64,000 nucleotides of DNA from Thalassorhabdomicrobium marinisediminis (GCF_003072065.1 NZ_QCYG01000006.1:186001-250000), one strand, 5' to 3'; positions 16,078-25,923 are shown, counted from the first letter of the stretch. The notes: generated by a model from the sequence alone, not told the origin. Numbers and translations: made by a program.

Positions 16078-17028
16078 CTAGGCGGGTTCGCGCAGCACGC
16101 GCGGCACCTTGAACTCGACGTTCTCGACGGCGGTTTCCACCTGCTCAACGGTCACGTCGAAGCGGTCGCGGAAGGCGTCGATCACCTCGTTGATCAGAAC
16201 CTCGGGGGCCGAGGCGCCGGCGGTGATGCCGATGCTGCTGATCCCGTTAAGCGCCCGCCAGTCGATGTTCTCGGCCCGCATCACCAGTTGGCTGTAGGCG
16301 CAGCCGGCCTTGCGGCCCACTTCGAGCAGACGCTGGCTGTTGCTGGAATTGGGCGCGCCGACGACCAGCATGGCATCGGTTTTCGGCGCCATCGCCTTGA
16401 CCGCCTCTTGCCGGTTGGTGGTCGCGTAGCAGATGTCTTCCTTGTGCGGGCCGATGATCGCCGGGAAACGGGCCTTCAGGGCGGCGACGATGTCGGCGGT
16501 GTCGTCCACCGACAGTGTGGTCTGGGTGACGAAGGCCAGACGTTCGGGATCGCGCGGCGCGACTTTGGCTACGTCCTCGACCGTTTCGACCAGCAGCACT
16601 TCGCCCTCGGGCAATTGCCCCATGGTGCCGATGGTCTCGGGGTGCCCGGCGTGGCCGATCATGATCATCTGCAGGCCGTTCTCTGCGTGGCGAGCGGCTT
16701 CGATATGCACCTTGCTGACCAGCGGGCAGGTCGCATCGACATAGACCATCTCGCGCCGGGCGGCGGCGGCGGGCACCGCTTTGGGGACGCCGTGGGCGCT
16801 GAAGATCACCGGGCGGTCGTCGGGGCATTCGTCCAGCTCCTCGACAAAGATCGCGCCCTTCGCCTTGAGGTCATCGACCACATATTTGTTGTGCACGATC
16901 TCGTGCCGGACTAAGACAGGCGCGCCCCATTTCTCGAGCGCCATCTCGACGATCTTGATCGCACGGTCCACGCCGGCGCAGAATCCGCGCGGGGCGGCCA
17001 GATAAAGCGTCAGCGGTGGTTTGGTCAT
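16078..17028 (-). CDS. ispH: 4-hydroxy-3-methylbut-2-enyl diphosphate reductase IspH
   Basis: IspH carries out the last step of the MEP isoprenoid pathway, giving IPP and DMAPP by means of a 4Fe-4S cluster. The 316-residue protein has the three cluster cysteines in [17 protein letters not shown] and [10 protein letters not shown], and the substrate loop [15 protein letters not shown] 17028 has AGGAGTG upstream. It heads the minus-strand series ispH, DUF3429, methyltransferase, rnhA, TRIC. Confidence 0.97.
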   Translation of the reverse strand: MTKPPLTLYLAAPRGFCAGVDRAIKIVEMALEKWGAPVLVRHEIVHNKYVVDDLKAKGAIFVEELDECPDDRPVIFSAHGVPKAVPAAAARREMVYVDATCPLVSKVHIEAARHAENGLQMIMIGHAGHPETIGTMGQLPEGEVLLVETVEDVAKVAPRDPERLAFVTQTTLSVDDTADIVAALKARFPAIIGPHKEDICYATTNRQEAVKAMAPKTDAMLVVGAPNSSNSQRLLEVGRKAGCAYSQLVMRAENIDWRALNGISSIGITAGASAPEVLINEVIDAFRDRFDVTVEQVETAVENVEFKVPRVLREPA

Positions 17029-17188
17029 GGGATCACTCCTGCGTAGGGCCGGACCGGAAACTTTTGCCAGACCTAAGACCTTGTGCTGCGGGCGTCCAGT
17101 CACCCACGCGGGCGTGATCGAATATTCGCTTGCCTTCCGGTAGGGGGAATCTTGTAGCCCGCGCGGATCGAGAACCGAAGGATTGATC

Positions 17189-17683
17189 ATGAAGAACACC
17201 CACCGCATAGCCGCAGCCCTTGCTGTTGCCGCAGCCGCAATCGGGGCGGGCGCGGCGCTTGTCTCTGCGCAGAACGATGGCGCACCACAGACCGCGACCC
17301 TGTTTCCCTATGACGACGCGGCCGTGGTCGCGGAAGGCGAGACCCTCTACGAGTCGTTCTGTGCCTCGTGCCACGGGGCGAACCTCGAAGGACAGGACAA
17401 CTGGCGCGAACGGGGGCCGAACGGGCGCGCGCTGGCACCGCCGCATGATGAAACCGGGCACACCTGGCACCATCCCGACCTGCAGCTGTTCCAGATCGTG
17501 AAGTTCGGCACCGCCGCATTGGTCGGCGACGGCTACGAAAGCGACATGGCCGGCTATGGCGAGGTGATGACAGACGACGAGATTCGCGCCGTCATGGCCT
17601 ATATCAAAAGCACTTGGCCCGAGGAGATCATCGAGCGCCATGACGAGATGAACGCCGCACTCGCGCGTGAGTTGGGTGGCTGA
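17189..17683 (+). CDS. Periplasmic class I cytochrome c
   Basis: The 164-residue protein has an N-terminal signal ([27 protein letters not shown]) and one heme site CASCH, with a C-terminal [20 protein letters not shown] helix that supplies the Met ligand. Such mono-heme cytochromes pass electrons in the periplasm; the partner is unknown. ATG 17189 follows CGAAGGA; a TTG two codons upstream is less likely. Divergent from ispH. Confidence 0.9.
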   Translation: MKNTHRIAAALAVAAAAIGAGAALVSAQNDGAPQTATLFPYDDAAVVAEGETLYESFCASCHGANLEGQDNWRERGPNGRALAPPHDETGHTWHHPDLQLFQIVKFGTAALVGDGYESDMAGYGEVMTDDEIRAVMAYIKSTWPEEIIERHDEMNAALARELGG

Positions 17684-17880
17684 GCGAGAGCACACCCCCC
17701 ACGTGGGGGGATTGTCCGGATCAGCCCCCCTTGGCATGATCCGGTCATTCACAGCCTTTCGGGGCTGACGTGAACATTTTCAAAATGTCTTTACCAAAGC
17801 TGTAGCGGTGACCCTGTGTGAGTGGCACGGTCATCGCTGCAGTGTCCCCCTCTGGCGGCGGTTGAGTTTGGGGGGCCGGG
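17684..17880. other. Convergent spacer with four inverted repeats
   Basis: Between cytochrome c and the LuxR gene lie four hairpins: CCCCCC-ACGT-GGGGGG (17695-17710), CCGGATCA/TGATCCGG (17716-17744), CAGCC/GGCTG (17752-17767) and ACATTTT-C-AAAATGT (17774-17788). Some probably serve as terminators for the two converging genes; none has a long T run. Confidence 0.55.
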
Positions 17881-18615
17881 TCAGAGATAGGACAGTTTCG
17901 CTGCGGCGTCCTTGCGGTTTGTCACGCCGAGCTTTCGATAGGCGCTTTTGGTGTATTCCGCGACGGTATGGGGGGAAATGCCGCAATGCCGGGCGCATTC
18001 CTTGCGCGTCAGGCCCCGGGCGATCAGGTAGATCACCTCACGCTCGCGCGGGCTCAGACCGGCAAGCTGCGCATCCGGCGGGGTGATCAGAAGGTCGCGG
18101 AACTCCGTCTCTCTCGGGGGGGTGTCCGCCATCAACTCTTCGATCTTGCGGTGCAACAAGAGGCAGAACACGCGGAACTCCTCTTGCTTGGGGACGATCC
18201 GCGCTTCGAAGGCCGGTCGATCCAGCCGCGTGCCAAGATTGAAGCCGCCAAACCGGGTCGACCCCTGAAGTCGCATAGGGATGCCCAGCCCGGACTGGAA
18301 CCCGACCTCTCCGGCGCGCTCGACGAAAGACCGGTCCGCCTCGGACAGATAGGGATGGGCCGACAGATAGCCCGGACCTGTGTGCGTGATTTCGTAGGAA
18401 TTGCAGCAATGCTCGAGGAACGGATCCGTCACCGGCGCGGCGTCGTGATAGAGCTCGGGCATGTTCGTGAGGACGAGAGGTTCGGTGCGATCCGCAGCAA
18501 CCGAGATGTAGATCACGAATTCGATATGATGCGCAGACAGGATGTCTAGAGCTTCGGACCAAAGGTCCCGGATCGTGGTATGGCGTTCAAGACGACCTGC
18601 ATCACTGGTTAACAT
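17881..18615 (-). CDS. LuxR-family regulator (solo, diverged ligand pocket)
   Basis: The 244-residue protein has an autoinducer-binding-like N-terminal domain and a C-terminal HTH (LSPREREVIYLIARGLTRKECARHCGISPHTV). In the ligand-pocket region it reads TNMPELYHDAAPVTDPF: the DP pair is kept, but Tyr replaces the Trp usual after the P-x-x position. No luxI-type synthase is nearby, so it is a LuxR solo and may sense another ligand. ATG 18615 has GGGGA upstream; a TTG at 18669 is less likely. An AT-rich region and a 15-nt palindrome precede it. Confidence 0.85.
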   Translation of the reverse strand: MLTSDAGRLERHTTIRDLWSEALDILSAHHIEFVIYISVAADRTEPLVLTNMPELYHDAAPVTDPFLEHCCNSYEITHTGPGYLSAHPYLSEADRSFVERAGEVGFQSGLGIPMRLQGSTRFGGFNLGTRLDRPAFEARIVPKQEEFRVFCLLLHRKIEELMADTPPRETEFRDLLITPPDAQLAGLSPREREVIYLIARGLTRKECARHCGISPHTVAEYTKSAYRKLGVTNRKDAAAKLSYL

Positions 18616-18688
18616 AAATCCCCGAAAAACAATTCGGGAATACTCTAATTCATAGGCCGGCCAAATCAATTAAATAAGGGATAGGGAT

Positions 18689-18703
18689 CGCGAAAATTTC
18701 GCG
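18689..18703. promoter_or_regulatory. Palindrome upstream of the LuxR gene
   Basis: CGCGAAA-A-TTTCGCG is a perfect inverted repeat 74-88 nt upstream of the luxR-type start and 11 nt past the NYN gene stop. It could be an operator or a weak terminator of the NYN transcript. Confidence 0.35.
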
Positions 18704-18713
18704 AACCCGGGGC

Positions 18714-19289
18714 TTATTCTTCTTCGTCGCTCAGTTCCGGCGCCGGGGCCGGGCGCGGCTCTCTGGGGGGGCGGCCGATGACGTCGCGCAGCTCGTCCAG
18801 CTCGATGAAATTGTCGCACTGGCGGCGCAACTCGTCAGCGATCATCGGCGGCTGGCTGCGGATCGTCGAGACGATCGACACGCGCACGCCGCGCCGCTGC
18901 AGGCTTTCGATCAAGGGCCGGAAGTCGCCATCACCCGAGAAGATGACGATATGATCGACATGAGGGGCAAGCTCCATCGCATCGACGGCAAGCTCGATGT
19001 CCATGTTGCCCTTGATTTTCCGGCGCCCCATGGAATCGGTAAATTCCTTGGCCGGTTTGGTGACCATGGTGAAGCCGTTGTAATGCAGCCAATCCACCAG
19101 GGGGCGGATCGGCGAATACTCGTCATTCTCCAGCAGGGCCGTATAGTAGAAGGCGCGCACCATCTTGCCGCGGCGCATGAATTCCTGGCGCAACAGCTTG
19201 TAGTCGATATCAAACCCGAGAGATTTTGCAGCGGCGTATAGATTCGACCCGTCGATGAAGAGCGCGAGCTTCTCATCACGATAGAACAT
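18714..19289 (-). CDS. NYN/LabA-like PIN-fold ribonuclease
   Basis: The 191-residue protein has the NYN-domain acidic residues of a PIN-like nuclease: LFIDGSNLYAA near the N-terminus, KGNMDIELAVDAM in the centre, and IFSGDGDFRPLIESL. It ends in an acidic, proline-rich tail (residues about 175-191). Such proteins are thought to process RNA; the target is unknown. It is divergent from folK across 95 nt. Confidence 0.88.
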   Translation of the reverse strand: MFYRDEKLALFIDGSNLYAAAKSLGFDIDYKLLRQEFMRRGKMVRAFYYTALLENDEYSPIRPLVDWLHYNGFTMVTKPAKEFTDSMGRRKIKGNMDIELAVDAMELAPHVDHIVIFSGDGDFRPLIESLQRRGVRVSIVSTIRSQPPMIADELRRQCDNFIELDELRDVIGRPPREPRPAPAPELSDEEE

Positions 19290-19384
19290 TGAAAAAATCC
19301 TTTCAAAAACCCCATGCCGATGGGAAGGTGGGTAAATGAGTGGTCATCCCCGACAGGGTTTGCCAAATGTAGGGGAAATGAGCG

Positions 19385-19969
19385 GTGCCGCAAGGGCAAG
19401 ATTCGCAGGGTAGCAACATTGTGTTGGTCGCGCTGGGCGGAAACGCGCCTTCTCGCGCAGGGTCGCCGAGGGCCACGGTGGAAGCCGCAATTTTCACGCT
19501 CCGTGAAATTTTCAGTGATTTCAAGGCCAGTAGGCTATATCAAACGCCCGCCTTCCCTGCCGGAGCTGGGCCCGATTTCGTCAACGCCGGCGCCGCGTTC
19601 CGCAGCGATCTTGACGCGACGGAAATTCTTGAGCTTCTGCACGGGGTCGAAGCGGAGTTCGGGCGCGAGCGGGTGGCGCGCTGGGGGCAGCGCACGCTCG
19701 ACCTTGATCTGATCGCCTGCGGAGGGGCTGTGTTGCCCGATCGCGCCACCTTTCAGCACTGGTCCAACTTGCCGCTGGAGGCGCAGAAGGCCGCGACCCC
19801 GGATCGCCTGATATTGCCGCACCCCCGGCTGGCCGACCGCGCCTTCGTTCTGGTACCCTTGGCCGAGCTGGCGCCGGACTGGAGCCATCCGGTGACCGGT
19901 CAGACCATCGCGCAGATGCTCGACGCACGGCCACGGGCCGAACGGGACAGCGTGACCACGCTGACGTGA
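19385..19969 (+). CDS. folK: 2-amino-4-hydroxy-6-hydroxymethyldihydropteridine pyrophosphokinase FolK
   Basis: FolK transfers pyrophosphate from ATP to hydroxymethyl-dihydropterin in folate synthesis. The 194-residue protein has VALGGN near the N-terminus, LYQTPAF, FVNAGAAF and the signature WGQRTLDLDLI (about residues 99-109), and HPRLADRAFVLVPLAEL. The start is GTG at 19385 with AGGGG 8 nt upstream; the ATG at 19378 is out of frame. Confidence 0.93.
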   Translation: MPQGQDSQGSNIVLVALGGNAPSRAGSPRATVEAAIFTLREIFSDFKASRLYQTPAFPAGAGPDFVNAGAAFRSDLDATEILELLHGVEAEFGRERVARWGQRTLDLDLIACGGAVLPDRATFQHWSNLPLEAQKAATPDRLILPHPRLADRAFVLVPLAELAPDWSHPVTGQTIAQMLDARPRAERDSVTTLT

Positions 19970-19980
19970 TGCGAATCGGC

Positions 19981-20009
19981 TTGTGTTATTGGGGTCAAGG
20001 GTCTAAGTA
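19981..20009 (+). promoter_or_regulatory. Candidate sigma-70 promoter for rpoZ-rsh
   Basis: TTGTGT, a 17-nt spacer and TAAGTA lie 54-83 nt upstream of rpoZ. This was judged by eye only. Confidence 0.35.
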
Positions 20010-20063
20010 GCCGGTTCGACCGCCCATATTCTATTTGCCCTACGATCTGATTGGAGTGCCCTC

Positions 20064-20426
20064 ATGGCCCGCGTGACCGTTGAAGACTGCGTTGACAAGG
20101 TTCCGAACCGCTTTGAACTGGTGATGCTTGCCGCTCACCGGGCACGTGAAATTTCGGCCGGGGCGTCGCTGACGGTGCCGCGCGACAACGACAAGAACCC
20201 CGTCGTGTCCCTGCGCGAGATTGCCGAGGAAACCCAGACCGCCGACGACCTGCGGGAACGGATGATCGAAGCGAACCAGTCACAGATCGAGGTTGACGAG
20301 CCGGAAGAGGATTCCATGGCGCTGCTCATGGGCGGCGGCTCGCCCGAGGCTGACAAACCCGCCGAGGACGACCTCAGCGAAGAGAAACTCCTGCGCGCTT
20401 TGATGGAAGCTCAGGGCCAGAAGTAA
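20064..20426 (+). CDS. rpoZ: RNA polymerase omega subunit
   Basis: Omega assists assembly of the beta-prime subunit and is needed for ppGpp response in many proteobacteria. The 120-residue protein has [30 protein letters not shown], the omega signature, then an acidic alphaproteobacterial tail. It is followed after 15 nt by the (p)ppGpp synthetase gene, a conserved pairing. Confidence 0.96.
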   Translation: MARVTVEDCVDKVPNRFELVMLAAHRAREISAGASLTVPRDNDKNPVVSLREIAEETQTADDLRERMIEANQSQIEVDEPEEDSMALLMGGGSPEADKPAEDDLSEEKLLRALMEAQGQK

Positions 20427-20441
20427 GGCGGCACCCCCGGC

Positions 20442-22580
20442 ATGATCACTGCTGATGACCTGATCACGCTGGTCCGCACCTATAACCCGAAAACCAATGC
20501 CAAGCTCATCGCCGATGCCTTTGCCTTCGGCGCTGAGATGCACGACGGCCAGTTCCGTCACTCCGGTGAGCCCTATTTCACCCATCCGGTCGCCGTCGCC
20601 GCCATTCTTGCCGAACAGCAGATGGACGATGCGACGCTGATCACCGCGCTGCTGCACGACACGATCGAGGACACCAAAGCCACCTTCAGCGAGGTGGAAG
20701 AGCGGTTCGGCACCGAGATCGCCGAGCTTGTCGATGGCGTCACCAAGCTGACCAACCTGCAACTGCACTCGACCGAGACCAAGCAGGCCGAGAATTTCCG
20801 CAAGCTCTTCATGGCGACGTCGCGCGATCTGCGCGTGACCTTGGTCAAGCTGGCGGACCGGCTACACAACATGCGCACGATCAGGTCCATGCGCGACGAC
20901 AAGCAGGCCCAGAAAGCGCGCGAGACGATGGACATCTATGCGCCGCTGGCGGGCCGCATGGGGATGCAGTGGATGCGCGAGGAGCTTGAAGACCTTGCCT
21001 TCCGCGTCCTCAACCCCGAGGGGCGCAATTCCATCATCCGCCGCTTCATCACCCTGCAGCGTGAAACCGGCGACGTCATCGAGAAGATCCAGACCGACAT
21101 GGAGCTCGAGATGGAGAAGGCGGGCATCGCCGCCGACATCTATGGCCGGGCCAAGAAGCCCTATTCGATCTGGCGCAAGATGCAGGAGAAGGAGCAGGGC
21201 TTCTCCCGCCTGTCCGACATCTACGGCTTTCGCGTCATCACCCAGACCGAGACCGATTGCTACCTTGCGCTGGGGGCGATCCACCAGCGTTGGCGCGCGG
21301 TGCCGGGGCGGTTCAAGGATTACATCAGCCAGCCGAAATCCAACGGCTACCGGTCGCTGCACACCACCGTGTCGGGCCGCGACGGCAAACGGGTCGAGGT
21401 GCAGATCCGCACCGTCGAGATGCACGAGGTGGCCGAGGCCGGCGTCGCCGCGCACTGGTCCTACCGCGACGGCATCCGCGTCGAGAACCGCTTCGCGGTC
21501 GATCCCGCCCGCTGGATCGCGCAGCTGACCGAACGATTGGATGAGGATCACGACCACGGCGAATTCCTCGATATGGTCAAGCTCGAGATGTATCAGGACC
21601 AAGTGTTCTGCTTCACGCCCAAGGGCGACGTGATCAAGCTGCCGCGGGGCGCCACGCCGATCGATTTCGCCTATGCCATCCACACCCGCATCGGGCACGC
21701 CTGCGTCGGCGCCAAGATCGACGGTTTGCGCGTGCCGCTCTGGACCCGAATCAAGAACGGCCAGTCGGTCGAGGTCATCACCGCCGAGGGACAAAGCCCG
21801 CAGGCCACGTGGATCGACATCGCCGTCACCGGACGCGCCAAGACCGCAATCCGCCGCGCCTTGCGCGAAGAGGACCGCGAACGGTTCATCCGGCTGGGCC
21901 GTGAACTGGTCCGCGTGGGCTTTGAGAACGTGGGCAAATCGGCCACGGACAAGGCGCTCAAGACCGCCGGAAAGTTCCTCGGTCTGGGCAATGTGGATGA
22001 TCTGCTTGAGCGGGTCGGCGCGGCCGAGATCACGTCCCGCGATGTGGTGACGGCGATCTACCCCGAGCTGGCAAAATCCGCCGGAAACGAGATCGAGTCG
22101 CGCCGCGCCGTCGTCGGGCTTGAAGCCAACCAGACCCACCGCCGCGCCCAATGTTGCCAGCCGATCCCCGGAGAGCGGATCGTCGGCATCACCTATCGCG
22201 GTGAAGGTGTCGTCGTCCATGCCATCGACTGCGATGTGCTGGCCACGCTCGAAGACCAGCCCGAACGCTGGATCGATCTGCGCTGGCAAGAGGGGACGCA
22301 CTCACCGACCAACACGATCACGCTGGAAATGACGATCACCAACGACGCGGGCGTTCTGGGCCGGATCTGCACCCTCATCGGCGAGAATGACGCCAATATC
22401 TCGGATCTGGTGTTCATCGACCGCAAGCCCGATTACTTCCGCCTGCTGATCGAGGTTGACCTGCGGGACACAGAACATATGCACGTGATCATGAACGTGC
22501 TTGAGGCGGACAGCAACGTGGCCGCGATCGCACGGCACCGCGACCCCAATCGCGCAGGGCAGGTGCAACGGCAAAGCTAG
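20442..22580 (+). CDS. rsh: Bifunctional (p)ppGpp synthetase/hydrolase (RelA/SpoT homologue)
   Basis: The 712-residue protein makes and breaks the alarmone (p)ppGpp. In order it has an HD hydrolase domain (THPVAVAAIL, ALLHDTIEDT), a synthetase domain (RAKKPYSIWRKMQEK, GYRSLHTTV), a TGS domain (FCFTPKGDVIKLPRGATPIDFAY, about residues 385-450) and a C-terminal ACT domain (ITNDAGVLGRICTLIGENDANI). Both catalytic domains look intact, as expected for the single RSH of an alphaproteobacterium. Confidence 0.96.
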   Translation: MITADDLITLVRTYNPKTNAKLIADAFAFGAEMHDGQFRHSGEPYFTHPVAVAAILAEQQMDDATLITALLHDTIEDTKATFSEVEERFGTEIAELVDGVTKLTNLQLHSTETKQAENFRKLFMATSRDLRVTLVKLADRLHNMRTIRSMRDDKQAQKARETMDIYAPLAGRMGMQWMREELEDLAFRVLNPEGRNSIIRRFITLQRETGDVIEKIQTDMELEMEKAGIAADIYGRAKKPYSIWRKMQEKEQGFSRLSDIYGFRVITQTETDCYLALGAIHQRWRAVPGRFKDYISQPKSNGYRSLHTTVSGRDGKRVEVQIRTVEMHEVAEAGVAAHWSYRDGIRVENRFAVDPARWIAQLTERLDEDHDHGEFLDMVKLEMYQDQVFCFTPKGDVIKLPRGATPIDFAYAIHTRIGHACVGAKIDGLRVPLWTRIKNGQSVEVITAEGQSPQATWIDIAVTGRAKTAIRRALREEDRERFIRLGRELVRVGFENVGKSATDKALKTAGKFLGLGNVDDLLERVGAAEITSRDVVTAIYPELAKSAGNEIESRRAVVGLEANQTHRRAQCCQPIPGERIVGITYRGEGVVVHAIDCDVLATLEDQPERWIDLRWQEGTHSPTNTITLEMTITNDAGVLGRICTLIGENDANISDLVFIDRKPDYFRLLIEVDLRDTEHMHVIMNVLEADSNVAAIARHRDPNRAGQVQRQS

Positions 22581-22600
22581 TCGCCCGAAGCCGGGCAAAG

Positions 22601-23269
22601 GTGGTTGAACAGGTGGTCTTCAGACGCAGAGACAGGCGACCTCTCTGGCGGGTACTGCTGGAATTCCTCTGGCCCCGTGGCGGCTGGGGGCGGGCGGCGC
22701 AATATGTGCGGCACCGGGTCCGGCGTCTGCCCGACACGCCCGAGAAGATCTCTCGCGGGATCTGGGCCGGCGTCTTCACCAGTTTCACACCGTTCTACGG
22801 GCTGCATTTCCTCGTCGCCGCCGCCATCGCCACGGTCATGCGCGGCAATATCCTTGCCTCGTTGATGGCGACGTTCTTCGGCAATCCGCTGACCTACATC
22901 CCGATTGCCTATGTGGCGCTGACCACGGGGCATTGGATGCTGGGCACCCGGCTGGACCGCGCGCTGATCGACGTCCGCCCCGGAGAGCCGGCCTGCTATA
23001 TCACCTGCCAGTTCCAGAACGCCTTTGATGATCTGTGGCACAATTTCGTGTCGATCTTCACCGATGACCGGATGGACTGGCGCGGGTTGACGCAGTTCTA
23101 CGACGAGGTGTTCTATCCCTATCTTGTCGGCGGCGTTCTGCCCGGCATCCTGTGCGCGTCGGTCTCCTATTACCTGTCGGTGCCGCTGATCCGCGCCTAT
23201 CAGAACCGGCGCCGCAAGCAGTTGCGCGAGAAACTCAGCCAGTTGCAAAATCCCCCGGACGAAGGTTAG
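22601..23269 (+). CDS. DUF2062 family membrane protein
   Basis: The 222-residue protein has a basic N-terminus and hydrophobic helices around ISRGIWAGVFTSFTPFYG, LASLMATFFGNPLTYIPIAYV and LVGGVLPGILCASVSYYLSV, characteristic of DUF2062. It starts with GTG at 22601, 20 nt after rsh, and lies in the rpoZ-rsh-pdxJ series. The function is unknown; some relatives are linked to envelope polysaccharide enzymes. Confidence 0.85.
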   Translation: MVEQVVFRRRDRRPLWRVLLEFLWPRGGWGRAAQYVRHRVRRLPDTPEKISRGIWAGVFTSFTPFYGLHFLVAAAIATVMRGNILASLMATFFGNPLTYIPIAYVALTTGHWMLGTRLDRALIDVRPGEPACYITCQFQNAFDDLWHNFVSIFTDDRMDWRGLTQFYDEVFYPYLVGGVLPGILCASVSYYLSVPLIRAYQNRRRKQLREKLSQLQNPPDEG

Positions 23270-23311
23270 ATCACGGTAACGGGCCCCGGTCCGGATTCAG
23301 GGGGGTGACAT

Positions 23312-24064
23312 TTGTCCAAATCCAGCTCGAACCTGCGCCTTGGCGTGAACATCGACCACGTGGCCACCGTGCGCAATGCCCGCGGCGGCGACACGCCCGA
23401 CCCGGTGCGCGCGGCGCTTCTGGCCGAGCAGGGCGGGGCCGACGGCATCACCGCCCACCTGCGCGAAGATCGCCGCCACATCAGCGACAAGGACATCGAC
23501 GCGCTGATGGATGCGCTGTCGGTGCCGCTCAACTTCGAGATGGCCGCCACGGACGAGATGCAGCGCATCGCCCTGCGCCACAAACCCCACGCGGTCTGCA
23601 TCGTGCCGGAAAAGCGCGAAGAGCGGACGACCGAGGGCGGGCTTGAGGTCGCGCGCGAGGAAAACCAGCTGGCCCATTTCATCGCCCCCCTGCGCGAGGC
23701 AGGCTGCCGCGTGTCGATCTTCATCGCCGCCGACCCGCGCCAGATCGACGCCGCCCACCGGATCGGCGCGCAGGTCATCGAACTTCACACCGGCGCCTAT
23801 TGCGACGCCCACGCCGAGGGGGATTTCGCCACCCGCGACGCCGAGCTTGCGAAGATGCGCGAGATGGCGACCTATGCCCATGATCTGGGGCTTGAGGTTC
23901 ACGCGGGCCACGGGCTGACCTATGACACGGTGCAACCGGTCGCGGCCTTCCCCGAGGTGCGCGAGCTGAACATCGGCCACTTCCTGATTGGTGAGGCGAT
24001 CTTTCGCGGCCTGCCTGCGGCCATCGCCGAGATGCGCCGCCTGATGGAGGAGGCGCGCGCCTGA
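23312..24064 (+). CDS. pdxJ: Pyridoxine 5'-phosphate synthase PdxJ
   Basis: PdxJ condenses 1-deoxyxylulose 5-phosphate with 3-amino-2-oxopropyl phosphate. The 250-residue TIM barrel has [48 protein letters not shown], and the glycine loop [10 protein letters not shown]. The only start that keeps the N-terminus is TTG at 23312, preceded by GGGGGTG. Rare start codons are frequent in this series. Confidence 0.95.
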   Translation: MSKSSSNLRLGVNIDHVATVRNARGGDTPDPVRAALLAEQGGADGITAHLREDRRHISDKDIDALMDALSVPLNFEMAATDEMQRIALRHKPHAVCIVPEKREERTTEGGLEVAREENQLAHFIAPLREAGCRVSIFIAADPRQIDAAHRIGAQVIELHTGAYCDAHAEGDFATRDAELAKMREMATYAHDLGLEVHAGHGLTYDTVQPVAAFPEVRELNIGHFLIGEAIFRGLPAAIAEMRRLMEEARA

Positions 24065-24140
24065 CGCGGCATCGTTGCTGCGGATGGCTATGGGACCCGC
24101 GCCCGCCGGTCACGCCGCGACCCATTTGAAGGAGACTGCC

Positions 24141-24596
24141 ATGCGTTTCGCCCTGCCAATCCTTGCCGCCCTGTTGTCGGGCCCTGCCGCCGCGCAGATG
24201 TCCGCCCCTTGCGACACCCTTGCCCGCGCCGACGCCATCGTTGAACCGTGGGAGGAGAACAGCACAACCTTCGCCAACGGGGCCGTGCGGGTGGCGCTGC
24301 TGGATGCGATTGAACCGGCTGTTGCGGCGTTTCACCTGTTGATCCTGCACCCGCCCTTTGACGAACTCGGGGGGCGCAGCTGCACCGTCATCAGCCGCGA
24401 TTCAGGGCTGGGCTATTCCGGCGTCACCTTTGACGGGCTCGAGGCCGATTATGACCCGGCGACGGGCTTGACCCTCACCGTTCCGGCCGCGATCTACCAG
24501 CCCGAACAAAGCTTTCAGAACTCTCTTTTGGTCACGATAACGGTCAATCAGGCCACGGGTGAGGTGACGGTATCCGAAGAGCTGGGCAATGAGTAA
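24141..24596 (+). CDS. Conserved secreted protein of unknown function
   Basis: The 151-residue protein has a signal peptide (MRFALPILAALLSGPAAA, cut near AAAQM) and a beta-rich mature part with two Cys (APCDTL and GRSCTV) that could form a disulfide. GAAGGAG precedes the ATG at 24141, which is why this start was chosen over 24075. It sits between pdxJ and acpS. I do not recognise a named family. Confidence 0.7.
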   Translation: MRFALPILAALLSGPAAAQMSAPCDTLARADAIVEPWEENSTTFANGAVRVALLDAIEPAVAAFHLLILHPPFDELGGRSCTVISRDSGLGYSGVTFDGLEADYDPATGLTLTVPAAIYQPEQSFQNSLLVTITVNQATGEVTVSEELGNE

Positions 24597-24620
24597 CAAC
24601 GCCCCGAAGGCAAGCCACCC

Positions 24621-25040
24621 ATGATCCTTGGCATCGGCACCGATCTTGCGAATATCGAACGCATTCAGGGCACGCTGGACCGGTTCGGCGACCGGTTCCG
24701 CAATCGCGTGTTTACCGATGTCGAACAACACAAGGCCAACCGCCGCCGCGATGTGGCCGGAACCTATGCCAAACGCTGGGCCGCGAAAGAGGCTTGCTCG
24801 AAAGCACTGGGCACCGGATTGCGCATGGGCATCGCGTGGAAGGACATGGCCGTCAGCAACCTGCCCACAGGCCAACCGATCATGGCCGTGACCGGTTGGG
24901 CGAAAGAGCGGCTGGACGACATGACGCCCCCGGGGCATGAGGCGATCATCCATGTGACCCTGACCGACGATCATCCTTGGGCGCAGGCTTTCGTCGTGAT
25001 CGAAGCGCGGCCCCTTGTCCCACAGGCCGAGACGGGTTGA
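24621..25040 (+). CDS. acpS: Holo-[acyl-carrier-protein] synthase AcpS
   Basis: AcpS transfers phosphopantetheine from CoA to acyl carrier protein. The 139-residue protein has [15 protein letters not shown] (metal-binding Asp8) and [16 protein letters not shown], both family signatures. It leads the conserved run acpS-lepB-rnc-era-recO. Confidence 0.96.
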   Translation: MILGIGTDLANIERIQGTLDRFGDRFRNRVFTDVEQHKANRRRDVAGTYAKRWAAKEACSKALGTGLRMGIAWKDMAVSNLPTGQPIMAVTGWAKERLDDMTPPGHEAIIHVTLTDDHPWAQAFVVIEARPLVPQAETG

Positions 25041-25104
25041 CTCGCGCCCCCCACACGCGCACATAACGGCAAATTTCAATGACAAAGAACATGAGGCCGG
25101 GCCA

Positions 25105-25923
25105 GTGTGGGCATCCATTAAAGAGACTGTCAAAACAGTGGTTTACGCGCTGCTCATCGCGGGCGTGTTCCGCACCTTCCTGTTCCAGCCGTTCTGGATT
25201 CCATCGGGCTCCATGAAAGAGACGCTGCTGATCGGCGATTTCCTGTTCGTCAACAAGATGGCTTACGGCTATTCCTATGCCTCTTGCCCCTCGATCATCA
25301 TTCCCGCCATCGGGCTGGACGTGGACGCCGAGGATTTCTGCGGTGCTTTCAAAGGCAGCAATGAGCGTCTGTTCGGCTCCGAGCCCGAGCGCGGCGATGT
25401 CGTGGTCTTCCGTCACCCCGTCACCGGGCGCGATTTCATCAAACGTCTGATCGGCCTGCCGGGCGATACCGTGCAGATGCGTGACGGGCAGATCATTCTC
25501 AACGGCGAAACCGTGCCGCAGACGCAAGCCGGCCTGTTTTCTGAGACGATGGAACGGCAGGGCAGTCAGGGCAGCCTGCCGCGGTGCTCGAACGGGGCCG
25601 TGGGCCTTGGCGCCGAATGCCTCAAGCAACGCCATACCGAGACTCTGCCCAACGGGGTGAGCTATAGTGTCCTCAACATCGGCGACCGCGATCTTGATTC
25701 CACGGGCGTCTTCACCGTGCCGGAGGGGCAATATTTCTTCATGGGTGACAACCGCGACAACTCATCCGACAGCCGCGTGCCGCAGGTGTCGCGCGGGGTG
25801 GGCTTCGTCCCGTATGAGGATATCGTCGGCCGCGCCGACCGGATCATGTTCTCGTCCGCGGGGCGGTCGCTACTTGCGTTCTGGACCTGGCGGTCCGACC
25901 GGTTCTTCAAGGCGGTCGAGTGA
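25105..25923 (+). CDS. lepB: Signal peptidase I LepB
   Basis: LepB removes signal peptides at the inner membrane. It has one N-terminal membrane helix ([20 protein letters not shown]), [12 protein letters not shown] with nucleophile Ser36, [11 protein letters not shown] with the general-base Lys, and [11 protein letters not shown]. The start is uncertain: GTG 25105 has a GAGG site 8 nt upstream, while upstream codons (about 25063 on) look family-like but begin with ATA, and TTG 25015 would overlap acpS. The GTG start gives 272 residues. Confidence 0.92.
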   Translation: MWASIKETVKTVVYALLIAGVFRTFLFQPFWIPSGSMKETLLIGDFLFVNKMAYGYSYASCPSIIIPAIGLDVDAEDFCGAFKGSNERLFGSEPERGDVVVFRHPVTGRDFIKRLIGLPGDTVQMRDGQIILNGETVPQTQAGLFSETMERQGSQGSLPRCSNGAVGLGAECLKQRHTETLPNGVSYSVLNIGDRDLDSTGVFTVPEGQYFFMGDNRDNSSDSRVPQVSRGVGFVPYEDIVGRADRIMFSSAGRSLLAFWTWRSDRFFKAVE

